Shown piece by piece: positions 1 through 7,207 of a DNA stretch of 32,609 bases. The notes beneath the pieces were generated by a model. The model worked only from the letters and a program-made list of their open reading frames with translations. It was not told where the DNA came from and searched no databases. Numbering within the stretch: position 1 is the stretch's first letter; each line of letters starts with the position of its first letter. Origin of the DNA: Pseudoflavonifractor sp. 60 (GTDB lineage: Bacteria; Bacillota; Clostridia; Oscillospirales; Oscillospiraceae); NCBI RefSeq assembly GCF_009911645.1, contig NZ_QWKI01000043.1, positions 1 to 32,609 of the forward strand, written 5' to 3'. A program made the translations under genes and the position numbers.

Positions 1-3
1 AAA

Positions 4-396
4 ATGAGCCAGGATGACATTGAAAAAATGCTGGCCGGTATGAACGCCCCCGCACAGGAGCCCGCACCGGCACCTGCTCCCGCCCCCAGCAAAAACGTAC
101 CGGAGGCCGACGCAAAAGAGGAGCCCAGCTATGTCAATGTGATGCAGGTCCTGGTGGAGGAGAAAGCCCCCAACTATATTCAGAAGTTTGGCCTGTGCGG
201 CTGCAAGCACTGCGAGGCGGACGTAAAGGCTCTCACACTGAGCAACCTGGTGCCCAAATACGTGGTACTGTCCAAGCTGGACCGCATCCCCATGCTGACG
301 GTCTATGAAGGTCGTTACAACTCCACCATTCTGGCTCAGCTCACCCGGGCCTGCAAGGTGGTTATGGACCATCCTCATCACGACAGAGAGAACTGA
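4..396 (+). CDS. ComFB-family protein with FliM-like N-terminal peptide
   Basis: This 130-residue protein has two parts. Residues about 43-125 match the ComFB family (late competence protein ComFB): a cysteine cluster C65-x-C67-x2-C70 is followed by the family-typical stretch with D73, A76 and LVPKYV. Some ComFB proteins are known to bind cyclic dinucleotides. Residues 1-13 (MSQDDIEKMLAGM) resemble the SQDEIDALL peptide at the N-terminus of flagellar switch proteins FliM/FliY, which docks phosphorylated CheY. A Pro/Ala-rich linker (residues 15-42) joins the two. The gene begins 3 bases into the window, so no ribosome site is visible and a longer N-terminus cannot be excluded. A terminator follows at 441-483. 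The family call is firm; any role in motility or second-messenger signalling is inference. Confidence 0.8.
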   Translation: MSQDDIEKMLAGMNAPAQEPAPAPAPAPSKNVPEADAKEEPSYVNVMQVLVEEKAPNYIQKFGLCGCKHCEADVKALTLSNLVPKYVVLSKLDRIPMLTVYEGRYNSTILAQLTRACKVVMDHPHHDREN

Positions 397-440
397 CCTC
401 GTCCCAGGATCACGGCCTGAACTCGGACGGCGTGGAAATC

Positions 441-483
441 CCTGGCAGGAACTGCGCAAAAGTTCTTGCTGGGGTTTTCTTTC
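441..483 (+). terminator. Rho-independent terminator after the ComFB gene
   Basis: A 13-bp stem with a few G-T pairs (441-453 with 461-473, 7-base loop) is followed by GTTTTCTTT. It lies 45 bases past the stop codon on the same strand, which fits termination of the ComFB transcript. Confidence 0.65.
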
Positions 484-550
484 CCAGGGGCAGCAAAAGA
501 GCACAACGACCCCCGGTCCCCACCGCTCTTGTGATGCCGCAGGAACGCCC

Positions 551-835
551 AAGCGGCGAAGCCGCTTGCCCCCTTTGGCAAAGGGGGCCCTGAGCGAAAC
601 GAAGGCGGGGGATTGTCAACGGCAGACTACCTTCTATTTGAGCTTTCAATGTAGAATCAGCGCCAGCAGGTCAATCCTCACCGGCTTCGCCTTCGCCCCT
701 TTTCAAAGGGGCCAGGCCGCCTGCGGGCGGGACGAGGGATGGGCCCTGCGAAGCAGGGGCATAAAGCGGCAGGCTAGGGTCGTCCCACCCTACAAAAGAT
801 TCTTTACGAATGAAAGACTGGTGGAGAATCCCCCC
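551..835. repeat. Palindromic intergenic repeat cluster, MITE-like
   Basis: The 509-base gap between the ComFB and TetR genes has no convincing gene. It holds several GC-rich hairpins: AAGCGGC/GCCGCTT (551-567, GAA loop), GCCCCCTTT/AAAGGGGGC (568-588), GCCCCTTT/AAAGGGGC (695-712) and CCCTGC/GCAGGG (744-758, again a GAA loop). The second and third hairpins carry related flanks in opposite orientation (a GAAGGCGGGGGATTGTC-type flank at about 600-618 and its inverse near 670-690), so 568-712 looks like an element of about 145 bp with terminal inverted repeats. Such mosaics are common between genes of gut Clostridia. ORFs across it are low-complexity and have no ribosome sites. Confidence 0.55.
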
Positions 836-864
836 TTGACAGCCCGCAGAAAATATGCTAAAAC
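836..864 (+). promoter_or_regulatory. Promoter of the tetR gene
   Basis: TTGACA (836-841), a 17-bp spacer and an extended -10 TG-C-TAAAAC (856-864). The predicted start site falls inside the TetR-type palindrome at 865-887, so a bound repressor would block initiation. The -10 is imperfect, but spacing and -35 are good. Confidence 0.65.
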
Positions 865-887
865 AATACAGACCGCCGGTCTGTATT
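865..887. promoter_or_regulatory. TetR-type operator palindrome
   Basis: A perfect inverted repeat with 11-base arms, AATACAGACCG (865-875) and CGGTCTGTATT (877-887), around a single central C. It is directly downstream of the -10 box and ends 18 bases before the tetR start codon. Operators of this size and symmetry are standard for TetR-family autoregulators. Confidence 0.8.
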
Positions 888-905
888 CAGAAGGGAGGGG
901 CCTCT

Positions 906-1541
906 ATGGCCCGGAACAAGCACCCGGAGCAGACCGTACAGCGCATTCTGGACACCGCCTCCCGGCTCTTTTTCCAGAAGGGCTACGACCAGACCACCCT
1001 CCAGGACATCATCAACGCCACCAAGCTGTCCAAGGGGGCCATCTACCACCATTTTGCCTCCAAGGAGGCAATCATCATCGCCGTGGTGGAGCAAGTGAGC
1101 GAAGTGCAGCGCGCCGTGCTGGCAGAAGTCCGGGACCGGAAAGGTCTCACCGGGGCGGAGAAGCTGCGGGAACTTTTCCGCACCTCCATGCAGCTGTCCT
1201 TTCAGGGGAAGATTCTGCATATGTTGCCCTTCCTCATTGAAAATCCCAAGTTCATGGCCCTACAGATGCAGAGCATCCTGCAAGAGGCCGCCCCGGACTA
1301 TGTCCTGCCCGTCCTGCGGGAAGGCATCGCTGACGGCTCCATCCGGACCGATCACCCGGAGGAGTTGTCCGAGGTACTACTCCTGATGGCCAACCTGTGG
1401 CTCCACCCCATCCTCCGCCCCAGTACCCCGGAGCAGGTGCGGGGCCGGTGCGCCTTCTTCAACCAGCTGACCCGGCAGTACGGCTTCACGCTGGTGGATG
1501 AGGATATGGTCGATGCCATGGTAGCCTTTTGCAGAAGCTGA
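906..1541 (+). CDS. TetR/AcrR-family transcriptional repressor
   Basis: A 211-residue regulator. Residues about 10-56 form the TetR DNA-binding domain: an ILDTASRLFFQKGYDQTTL helix pair, then a helix-turn-helix ending in KGAIYHHFASKEAI, the family signature. The remaining ~150 residues are a ligand-binding and dimerisation domain whose ligand cannot be told from sequence. The start at 906 is preferred over an in-frame ATG at 855 because GAAGGGAGGGG sits just before it and 855 lies inside the promoter. The palindrome at 865-887 predicts autorepression. The SMI1-type gene follows after 29 bases and an MFS exporter lies further down, so the exporter is a plausible target, though its own upstream region shows no copy of the operator. 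Confidence 0.92.
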   Translation: MARNKHPEQTVQRILDTASRLFFQKGYDQTTLQDIINATKLSKGAIYHHFASKEAIIIAVVEQVSEVQRAVLAEVRDRKGLTGAEKLRELFRTSMQLSFQGKILHMLPFLIENPKFMALQMQSILQEAAPDYVLPVLREGIADGSIRTDHPEELSEVLLLMANLWLHPILRPSTPEQVRGRCAFFNQLTRQYGFTLVDEDMVDAMVAFCRS

Positions 1542-1570
1542 GAAAATCTGAACCGAGAGGAGCGAAGACC

Positions 1571-2701
1571 ATGACACTGAACGAGCGGGTCCTGACCCTA
1601 AAACAGAAGCTGGCGCGGAAGCGGGGCTGTAAACTGCTGCCCCCCATGGATTCGGAGGCCCTCCGGAGCATGGAGGAGCAGTACGGCTTTACTCTGCCCG
1701 AGGATTTCCGCCTCTTCCTCACCCTGGCGGGGAACGGCGGAACTTTGCCGCCCATCACCGGCGACTGCGACCAGCTCCTTCCCTTCCCCCAGGAGCCCGG
1801 CGAATTGGAGCGGTTGGGCCGCCCCTTTGCGGTGGAGGACACACTGGTCTGGGTCCAGAGTCCAGACCCTGAGCCCCAGATGGAGGCGGCATACAATGGG
1901 AACGGATTCGTCACGTTGATGGAGGATGAGTGCTGCGGCAATGATACTTATCTGCTGGTGGTAACAGGGCCCTGTCGGGGAGAGGTGTGGTACCGGGCGG
2001 AGCCGGGCATCGTGCGGCTGAAAAACTGTAGCTTTCTGGACTGGCTGGAGCTTCATCTCTCCAAAAAGCTGCAAAAATTCATCCGGGAACAGCTCAAGGC
2101 AAATCAGTCTGCCACGGAAAAGATGGATTTGATTCTGGCTGTCCGCGAAAAAGTGGAACAGCGCAGAAAGCGGGGGGCTAACTGGAATCCGCCCATATCC
2201 CTCAATGAGGTACAAGATTTTGAACGCAGGCACGGGATCACGCTTCCGAAAGAATATGTCCAGTTTATTACACAGATTGCCAATGGCATAGAATCCGATA
2301 CCTGGGTCATATATCCGCTCCAAACTTTTGACGATATGCCGGGGCTTGCAGAACCCTTTCCCTTCCAAACTGAGGAGGATTTTGCAAAAACTCCCATGAA
2401 AGAGCATTACAATCCAATTAATCCCAGCTTTTGGGACAGTTGGGGAAAGTATTTCCCTGATATTACCATTCCAGATCAGGTACATAAAACTTGGCTGAAG
2501 GAAGAATACAGTGTTTTGCGAGGTGCATTACCAGTTGCGGCGCATATAGAGCCTCCAAATACACCGAAAAAATTCTTAGGTCAAACTATATTAGTTTTAA
2601 ATGGAGCATTTCGTGGACAAATGTGGTCTATAAATTTCCAGTTTTATATTCCAAATCAATTTTCAAACTTTTTGCCCTATATAAGGGACACGCTAGTTTA
2701 A
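1571..2701 (+). CDS. Tandem SMI1/KNR4 domain protein
   Basis: A 376-residue soluble protein with two SMI1/KNR4 (SUKH-type) domains, about residues 24-165 and 208-365. Each opens with the same pattern (YGFTLPEDFRLFLTLAGNGG; HGITLPKEYVQFITQIANGI) and closes with a G-x-x-W strand (CRGEVWYRA; FRGQMWSIN). SUKH domains are frequent in immunity proteins against bacterial polymorphic toxins and in general regulatory proteins. No toxin gene is visible nearby. The ATG at 1571 is chosen because GAGAGGAGCG precedes it; an in-frame ATG at 1529 lies inside tetR. The second half, from about 2,180, is clearly AT-richer than the first half and the neighbours. A hairpin terminator follows at 2728-2753. Confidence 0.85.
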   Translation: MTLNERVLTLKQKLARKRGCKLLPPMDSEALRSMEEQYGFTLPEDFRLFLTLAGNGGTLPPITGDCDQLLPFPQEPGELERLGRPFAVEDTLVWVQSPDPEPQMEAAYNGNGFVTLMEDECCGNDTYLLVVTGPCRGEVWYRAEPGIVRLKNCSFLDWLELHLSKKLQKFIREQLKANQSATEKMDLILAVREKVEQRRKRGANWNPPISLNEVQDFERRHGITLPKEYVQFITQIANGIESDTWVIYPLQTFDDMPGLAEPFPFQTEEDFAKTPMKEHYNPINPSFWDSWGKYFPDITIPDQVHKTWLKEEYSVLRGALPVAAHIEPPNTPKKFLGQTILVLNGAFRGQMWSINFQFYIPNQFSNFLPYIRDTLV

Positions 2702-2727
2702 AGTCTCTTTGTACCCCAGCTGACCAT

Positions 2728-2753
2728 AAAGCTGCCTGCGGGCAGTTTTATTT
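2728..2753 (+). terminator. Probable terminator after the SMI1/KNR4 gene
   Basis: AAAGCTGCC (2728-2736) pairs with GGCAGTTTT (2741-2749) around a 4-base loop and runs into TTTTATTT. The stem is short with one G-T pair, so some readthrough into the MFS gene is possible. Confidence 0.5.
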
Positions 2754-2801
2754 GGCAGATATTCAAACCGACGGTTGGTTTCAATGCGAAAGGAGTATTT
2801 T

Positions 2802-4040
2802 ATGGAAACACAAAAAAGCACCCTCTTCACCCGGGATTTCACTTTGGTGGTCATCGGGCAGATCATCTCCCTGTTCGGCAACGCCATCCTCCACTTCGCC
2901 CTGCCCCTGTACCTGCTGCGGGAGACGGGCTCCATAACCCTTTTCGGGGCGGTAAACGCCTGCTCCTTTGTGCCTATGATTCTCATGGGACCCATCGGCG
3001 GGACGGCGGCGGACCGGGTCAACAAGCGCAATATCATGGTGGCCCTGGACTTCCTCACCGCCGGGCTGACGGTGTGCTGCTGTCTGCTGTGGGGCAGGGC
3101 TCCGCTGGTCCCCCTGGTGATTATAACCCTGATGCTGCTCTACGCCATCGCCGGGGCCTATCAGCCGGCGGTCCAGGCCAGTCTGCCCCTGCTCCTGACC
3201 CCGGAGCGGCTGACCCAGGGCAACGCCGTCATTAACATGGTGAACACCCTGGCCAATCTGCTGGGGCCAGCACTGGGGGGCGTCATCTTTGGACTGTGGG
3301 GACTAGGGCCCATCCTGGTCACCGGCGGAGTGTGCTTTTTCGCCTCGGCGGTGATGGAGCTCTTCATCCGCATCCCCCACCAAAAGCGGCCCCGCTCCGC
3401 CGGAGTGCTGGCCACGGTGGGCAGCGACCTTGGGGAGAGCTGGCGGTACATCTCCCGGGAGCGGCCGGTTTTCCTGTGGGTGACCCTGGTGCTGTCCGCC
3501 TTCAACCTGATTTTGTCGGCGGTAATGATCGTGGGGCTCCCCGCCCTTGTGGTCCAGGTGCTGGGCATGAGCGACACCCGCATGGGCCTGACTCAGGCGG
3601 CCACGGGGCTGGGCGGTCTGCTGGGGGGACTGCTGGCCGGTCTGTTGGGCGCCAGGCTGAAGCCCCGCCACGGCTCGGTGTGTATGCTGGCCTGCTCCGC
3701 GCTGGCGGCGGGGATGGGGCTGGCCGTCCTGCCCGGCGTGCCCGCCCCGGTGAGCTATTGGGCCGTCACCGCCGCCGCCCTGCTGGCTATGGCCACCGCG
3801 ACCCTGTTCACCGTGGTCCTCCTGACCCTGGTCCAGGCCCAGGTACCCGGCCAGCTGCTGGGGAAGGTGATTGCCTGCATCCAGGCGGTGGCCAGCTGCG
3901 CCTCCCCTCTGGGACAGGCGGCCTACGGGGTCCTCTTCGACAGCCTGCCCCCCTCCGCCGTCCTGCTGGGGGCGGCCCTCCTGTCCGCGCTGGTGGCCCT
4001 GGGGTCCAGAGGGGTGTTCCGGCAGCTGGAGAGGTCATAA
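2802..4040 (+). CDS. MFS family efflux transporter (MFS_3 / macrolide-exporter type)
   Basis: A 412-residue, very hydrophobic protein with about 12 predicted membrane helices. The N-terminus (FTLVVIGQIISLFGNAILHF) and the loop between helices 2 and 3 (GGTAADRVNKRNIM, MFS motif A) place it in the major facilitator superfamily, nearest the MFS_3 group that includes MefA-like drug exporters and EntS. Substrate cannot be assigned. The start at 2802 follows GAAAGGAG by 7 bases; an in-frame ATG at 2775 lacks a site. The tetR gene 1.3 kb upstream makes inducible drug efflux a reasonable guess. The stop codon lies at the end of the first copy of a tandem decamer, GAGGTCATAA twice (4031-4050), and a strong terminator follows. 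Confidence 0.9.
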   Translation: METQKSTLFTRDFTLVVIGQIISLFGNAILHFALPLYLLRETGSITLFGAVNACSFVPMILMGPIGGTAADRVNKRNIMVALDFLTAGLTVCCCLLWGRAPLVPLVIITLMLLYAIAGAYQPAVQASLPLLLTPERLTQGNAVINMVNTLANLLGPALGGVIFGLWGLGPILVTGGVCFFASAVMELFIRIPHQKRPRSAGVLATVGSDLGESWRYISRERPVFLWVTLVLSAFNLILSAVMIVGLPALVVQVLGMSDTRMGLTQAATGLGGLLGGLLAGLLGARLKPRHGSVCMLACSALAAGMGLAVLPGVPAPVSYWAVTAAALLAMATATLFTVVLLTLVQAQVPGQLLGKVIACIQAVASCASPLGQAAYGVLFDSLPPSAVLLGAALLSALVALGSRGVFRQLERS

Positions 4041-4055
4041 GAGGTCATAAATGGA

Positions 4056-4084
4056 AGCGCCCGGCGGAAGCCGGGCGCTCTTTT
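4056..4084 (+). terminator. Terminator after the MFS gene
   Basis: Stem AGCGCCCGGC (4056-4065) with GCCGGGCGCT (4070-4079), a GGAA tetraloop, then CTTTT. It also separates the convergent minus-strand gene whose stop codon is at 4083-4085. Confidence 0.85.
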
Positions 4085-4931
4085 AATGTTCTTCCAGGAG
4101 GGGGCAGACCCGCCACCAGGTCTCACTGCCGCCCCGCCACACTCGCTCATCGCTGATATAGACCACACTGTCGTCTGTCGGGTCTCGGTACACCTGCCGG
4201 CCCACCATGTGTATATTCCAGTCATCGTTGTTGGCCTCCAGGTCGTGGACGGGGTACCGGTCCTCCACGACTTTCTGGATCTCTCCCACATAGACGGCCT
4301 CCGGGGGCAGCTCCTTCAGTCCGCCGCCATCCAGCTCTTCGCTGAAAAATTGGTACAGCTTCCCGTCTATCCGGACCGTGCCCGTCCGGTATTCCATACC
4401 CACAAAGCGGACAAAGCAGTCCTCCAGCCAGTAGGTGGTGACCCGAACGTAGACCACCAGGGGGGCCTCCAGGTCCACATACACTGTGCCGCTGATGGGG
4501 GTCCCGGCCTGGATTTGGAAGTCCTCCGCAGGCGTCTCCTCCGTTACAGAGGAGATTTCCCCCGCCTCCTGAAAGCCCTCCGGCAGGTAAGTGTGGCCCC
4601 GAATGATCCCGTCCTCATCCGCCCTATAGCCCCCTGACCCGTTCAGACCGGCCCACCGGTAGAGCCTCCCGTTGACCCGCAGCACCGGGTCAATGCCGCC
4701 GGGAAACTCTATGGGACAGCCATATTCCAGCTCCATCACACGGCGGGGCGCAAGGGCCTCCCGGATGTTCTCCCCCCACAGCGCCCAGCTCCCGGCGGCA
4801 ATCAGGCACAGGCAGGCCGCGGCCGCCGCCAGTATCCGCCAGGGGGGCCGCCTTCTGACTCTGCGCTCGCTGTGCTCCAAAAATTCCTCGTCCGCTGTGC
4901 CAATGGAGCGAAACAGTGTCTCCGCCGTCAT
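4083..4931 (-). CDS. Putative membrane anti-sigma factor
   Basis: A 282-residue protein with a basic cytoplasmic N-terminus (residues 1-31, ERRVRRRPPW), one membrane helix (about 32-52) and a large outside domain. The outside part holds two related copies of one unit, each with an (I/V)NG(R/K)LY-type strand, a GEI-SV or GEIQKV strand, a G-T/R-x-VY strand and a final VY(V/I) strand (about residues 87-165 and 183-265). The start ATG (4929-4931) overlaps the sigma gene stop as ATGA, with GGGAGGG correctly spaced; the ATG at 4937 has no room for a ribosome site. The 4-base overlap, topology and location argue for an anti-sigma factor. There is no recognisable zinc-binding anti-sigma motif, so the role is inferred from context. 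Confidence 0.7.
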   Translation of the reverse strand: MTAETLFRSIGTADEEFLEHSERRVRRRPPWRILAAAAACLCLIAAGSWALWGENIREALAPRRVMELEYGCPIEFPGGIDPVLRVNGRLYRWAGLNGSGGYRADEDGIIRGHTYLPEGFQEAGEISSVTEETPAEDFQIQAGTPISGTVYVDLEAPLVVYVRVTTYWLEDCFVRFVGMEYRTGTVRIDGKLYQFFSEELDGGGLKELPPEAVYVGEIQKVVEDRYPVHDLEANNDDWNIHMVGRQVYRDPTDDSVVYISDERVWRGGSETWWRVCPLLEEH

Positions 4932-5485
4932 AGCCATCCCTCCCGCTCCAAATGTGTCCGCAATTTTTTCCGCGTCCGGGACAGCGCCGCCGACACGGCG
5001 TTCTCCCCCATAGCGTACCGCCCGGCAATCTCCCCCACCGGCTCCACAAAGAAGTACCGCCGCAGGAAGATGTCCCGGTCCCGGGGCGGCAGACCGGACA
5101 GAAAGCCGTGGACCGCCAGCTCCAGCTCCCTCTGCTGGACCTCTTCCTCCACGCCCCCAGGGGCGGCCACGCACTCCGCCAGCTCCTCCAGGGCCAGAGC
5201 CGCCTCTCCGCCGCCCCGCTTGGCCCGGGTCTGGGCCTTCAGCCGGTCCAGAGCCAGGTTTCGGGTTATCTTCGCCAGGAACGCCCTCAGCCGGGTTGGA
5301 CGCTGGGGCGGAATCACGTTCCAGGCCCTGAGCCAGGTGTCGTTAACGCACTCCTCCACCTCCTCTGGAGCGGTCAGGATGCGCCCGGCCACGGTGCGGC
5401 AGTAGGGGCCGTAGCGCCGGTCGGTCTCCCGCAGAGCCTCCTCGTCCCGCGCCCAGTACAGCGCAACGATCTGAGCGTCCTCCAT
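4928..5485 (-). CDS. ECF-type RNA polymerase sigma factor
   Basis: A 185-residue sigma-70 family protein. Region 2 spans about residues 8-86, including VEECVNDTWLRAWNVIPP (-10 recognition and core binding), and region 4 about 123-178, with LPPRDRDIFLRRYFF followed by a helix-turn-helix ending SAALSRTRKKLR. There is no region 1 or 3, as expected for extracytoplasmic-function sigmas. The start at 5485 has GAGAGGAGGTGA before it; an upstream in-frame ATG at 5545 would overlap the terminator of the preceding gene. The downstream gene overlaps by 4 bases and is its probable anti-sigma partner. Confidence 0.93.
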   Translation of the reverse strand: MEDAQIVALYWARDEEALRETDRRYGPYCRTVAGRILTAPEEVEECVNDTWLRAWNVIPPQRPTRLRAFLAKITRNLALDRLKAQTRAKRGGGEAALALEELAECVAAPGGVEEEVQQRELELAVHGFLSGLPPRDRDIFLRRYFFVEPVGEIAGRYAMGENAVSAALSRTRKKLRTHLEREGWL

Positions 5486-5545
5486 GGGCTCACCTCCTCT
5501 CACCGGAAAAGACGACAGAACTGGGGCAATCTGACTGCCTTCCAT

Positions 5546-5579
5546 AAAAAACGCCGTCCCGCAGCTCCACGGGACGGCG
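5546..5579 (-). terminator. Terminator after the TPR-like gene
   Basis: Perfect 10-bp GC stem (5552-5561 with 5570-5579, 8-base loop), followed on the minus strand by six T (5546-5551). It lies 6 bases past the stop codon at 5585-5587 and insulates the sigma operon. Confidence 0.92.
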
Positions 5580-5584
5580 CCATA

Positions 5585-6418
5585 TTATTCCAGAGCACTC
5601 CGCGCCAGCTGGCACAGCTGGGCTCCCCGGGGGTTCCCGGGGTAGGAGGCGGCGCACAGCACCAGCCGTTCCAGCTCCATGGGGTCCCTGGTCATCAGCC
5701 AGCGGCAGTAGATGAGGGAGAGCTCCGCCCACTCCAGGTCGGCGCTGTCCTCGCTCTCCTCCACCACCTCGGCATAGCACCGGGCCGCGTCGGCGCAGCT
5801 GTGGTGCTCCAGAAAGTAGTCGGCCAGGTCGTTGGTGGTGGACAGATTGGTGGGCTCCAGCTTCCGCCCCATCCGCACATAGCGCTCTGCCTGCTCCGGG
5901 TCGTCCAGGGTCAGGCAGCACACCGCCGCAAAGGCGTAGTTGGAGGGGGAGTTGTGCTCCGCAATCCCCCGCTTGGCCGCCTCCAGCCCCTCCGCCGGCC
6001 GGCCCATCCGGCGCAGCAGATTGCTCTCAACGGTGTAGCGGTCGGAGCCATCGGGCCGGGGTTTCGACACCTGGATCCGCCCCAGGGCAGTCAGGCACTG
6101 CTCCAGGATTTTCCCCCGCCTGGTCTCCTCCACGCCGTCCGCCGCAATGGTGACCACCGACACAAAACGGCACACCGCCGCCTCGCCCGCCCGCTCCAGA
6201 AGGGCGGGGTCATCCAGCCACCGCTCCGCCATGTCCATGTGGGACGCATCCCGGGTCTGGATGGCGGCCCGGGCAAACTGCTCCAGGGCTTCGGCGGTCT
6301 GCCCCCGGCCCATCAGGTCTGCCGCCCGGTCCCAGGGGCTCTGGGGCACAGGCTGCTCCTTGGCCCGGGAGCGGTCCCCGTTGTCCAGACGGCCCTTTTT
6401 CCTGAAAAATCCAAACAT
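5585..6418 (-). CDS. TPR-like helical repeat protein
   Basis: A 277-residue soluble protein built of alpha-helical repeats. The middle and C-terminal parts contain TPR-like helix pairs such as AADLMGRGQTAEALEQFARA and LLRRMGRPAEGLEAAKRGI, and a third around DPEQAERYVRMGRKLEP. The N-terminus (MFGFFRKKGR) is basic and hydrophobic but too short for a signal peptide. No enzyme motif is seen, so a protein-binding scaffold is the safest reading. It follows the CpXC gene by 12 bases with TAGGAGGACG as ribosome site, so the two are almost certainly co-transcribed and may act together. Confidence 0.7.
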   Translation of the reverse strand: MFGFFRKKGRLDNGDRSRAKEQPVPQSPWDRAADLMGRGQTAEALEQFARAAIQTRDASHMDMAERWLDDPALLERAGEAAVCRFVSVVTIAADGVEETRRGKILEQCLTALGRIQVSKPRPDGSDRYTVESNLLRRMGRPAEGLEAAKRGIAEHNSPSNYAFAAVCCLTLDDPEQAERYVRMGRKLEPTNLSTTNDLADYFLEHHSCADAARCYAEVVEESEDSADLEWAELSLIYCRWLMTRDPMELERLVLCAASYPGNPRGAQLCQLARSALE

Positions 6419-6430
6419 ACTCTCGTCCTC

Positions 6431-7168
6431 CTAGCCCTGCTGTCTGCGGTTATGAAAGTCGATGGCCCAATTCAGGTCGTACAGGTGAAAGCGCCCGTCA
6501 TCCGGCGGGGCCCCGCTCTGGTCCAGCAGCTCCTGGCACAGCTGGAAGGCGTACTCGTTGACCCCTACGGCCATGGGGGTGTGGTCGGTCAGATAGACGT
6601 TGTAGCAGTAAACCGGCCTGGAGTAGTCCACTTCCTCCTCCCCGGAACCCAGGTAGAGGACTCCCGGCAGGGGCTCCTCCCCGAGGTCTTCCAAAATCTG
6701 GACAAAATAGCCGTTCCACACCTCCTTGCCCTCCTCCTGGAGCTGGCCGATCATCAAGGGCTTGGCCAGCTGGACCGTCCGGTCGTCCAGCCCGAAATAC
6801 CGGGCGGCGATCTGCTCCCGCAGGGCCAAAAAGTTCCCCACCGCTCTGCGTGTAATATTGGACTGGACCAGTCCCTCCAGATTCCGATTCATCCCCTGGA
6901 GGGCGGCGGCCCCGGTGGAGGAGTCAATATCCGGGACCAGTGCGACCCCCAATTCCTCCTCCGGATCAAAGTACCAGCAGGGGTAGGCGATATGTCCTCT
7001 CCGCCCGCACTGGGGGCACTCCCACATAAAAAAGTCCTCCTCCATCAGTACGCCCGTAATATCGGGGTTCCGGGAGCGGTCCAAATCGTGGTACTCTTTC
7101 ACTTCCATAATGGTCCCGCAGCTGGCGCACCGCCCCTTGCTGTAACGGATCAGGCTCTTTTCATCCAT
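6431..7168 (-). CDS. CpXC-domain zinc-ribbon protein
   Basis: A 245-residue protein whose first ~75 residues match the CpXC domain: two CxxC knuckles (C14/C17 and C51/C54, ECPQCGRRGH) separated by an acidic strand region and followed by the typical AYPCWYFDPEEE segment. The four cysteines probably bind one zinc. Residues 90-245 form a less conserved domain without recognised motif. The start ATG (7166-7168) has AAAAAGGAGG before it. It sits 39 bases after the iron-sulfur flavoprotein gene and directly before the TPR-like gene, on one strand. Molecular function of CpXC proteins is unknown. Confidence 0.8.
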   Translation of the reverse strand: MDEKSLIRYSKGRCASCGTIMEVKEYHDLDRSRNPDITGVLMEEDFFMWECPQCGRRGHIAYPCWYFDPEEELGVALVPDIDSSTGAAALQGMNRNLEGLVQSNITRRAVGNFLALREQIAARYFGLDDRTVQLAKPLMIGQLQEEGKEVWNGYFVQILEDLGEEPLPGVLYLGSGEEEVDYSRPVYCYNVYLTDHTPMAVGVNEYAFQLCQELLDQSGAPPDDGRFHLYDLNWAIDFHNRRQQG

Positions 7169-7207
7169 AAGGATGCCTCCTTTTTATAATGGATTGCCCT
7201 GGAGGCG

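Noticed and set aside
541..835. Short-spaced repeats that could suggest a CRISPR array
   Set aside because: The repeats are hairpins of differing sequence and spacing, without unique spacers of constant length or cas genes nearby.
305..1240. 311-codon plus frame across the repeats and tetR
   Set aside because: It starts inside the ComFB gene, runs through palindromic repeats and then through tetR in the wrong frame.
4952..7189. A 745-codon plus-strand reading frame opposite the sigma, TPR and CpXC genes
   Set aside because: It is antisense to clearly conserved genes, is rich in Pro, Gly, His and Arg from high-GC shadow coding, and has no ribosome site.
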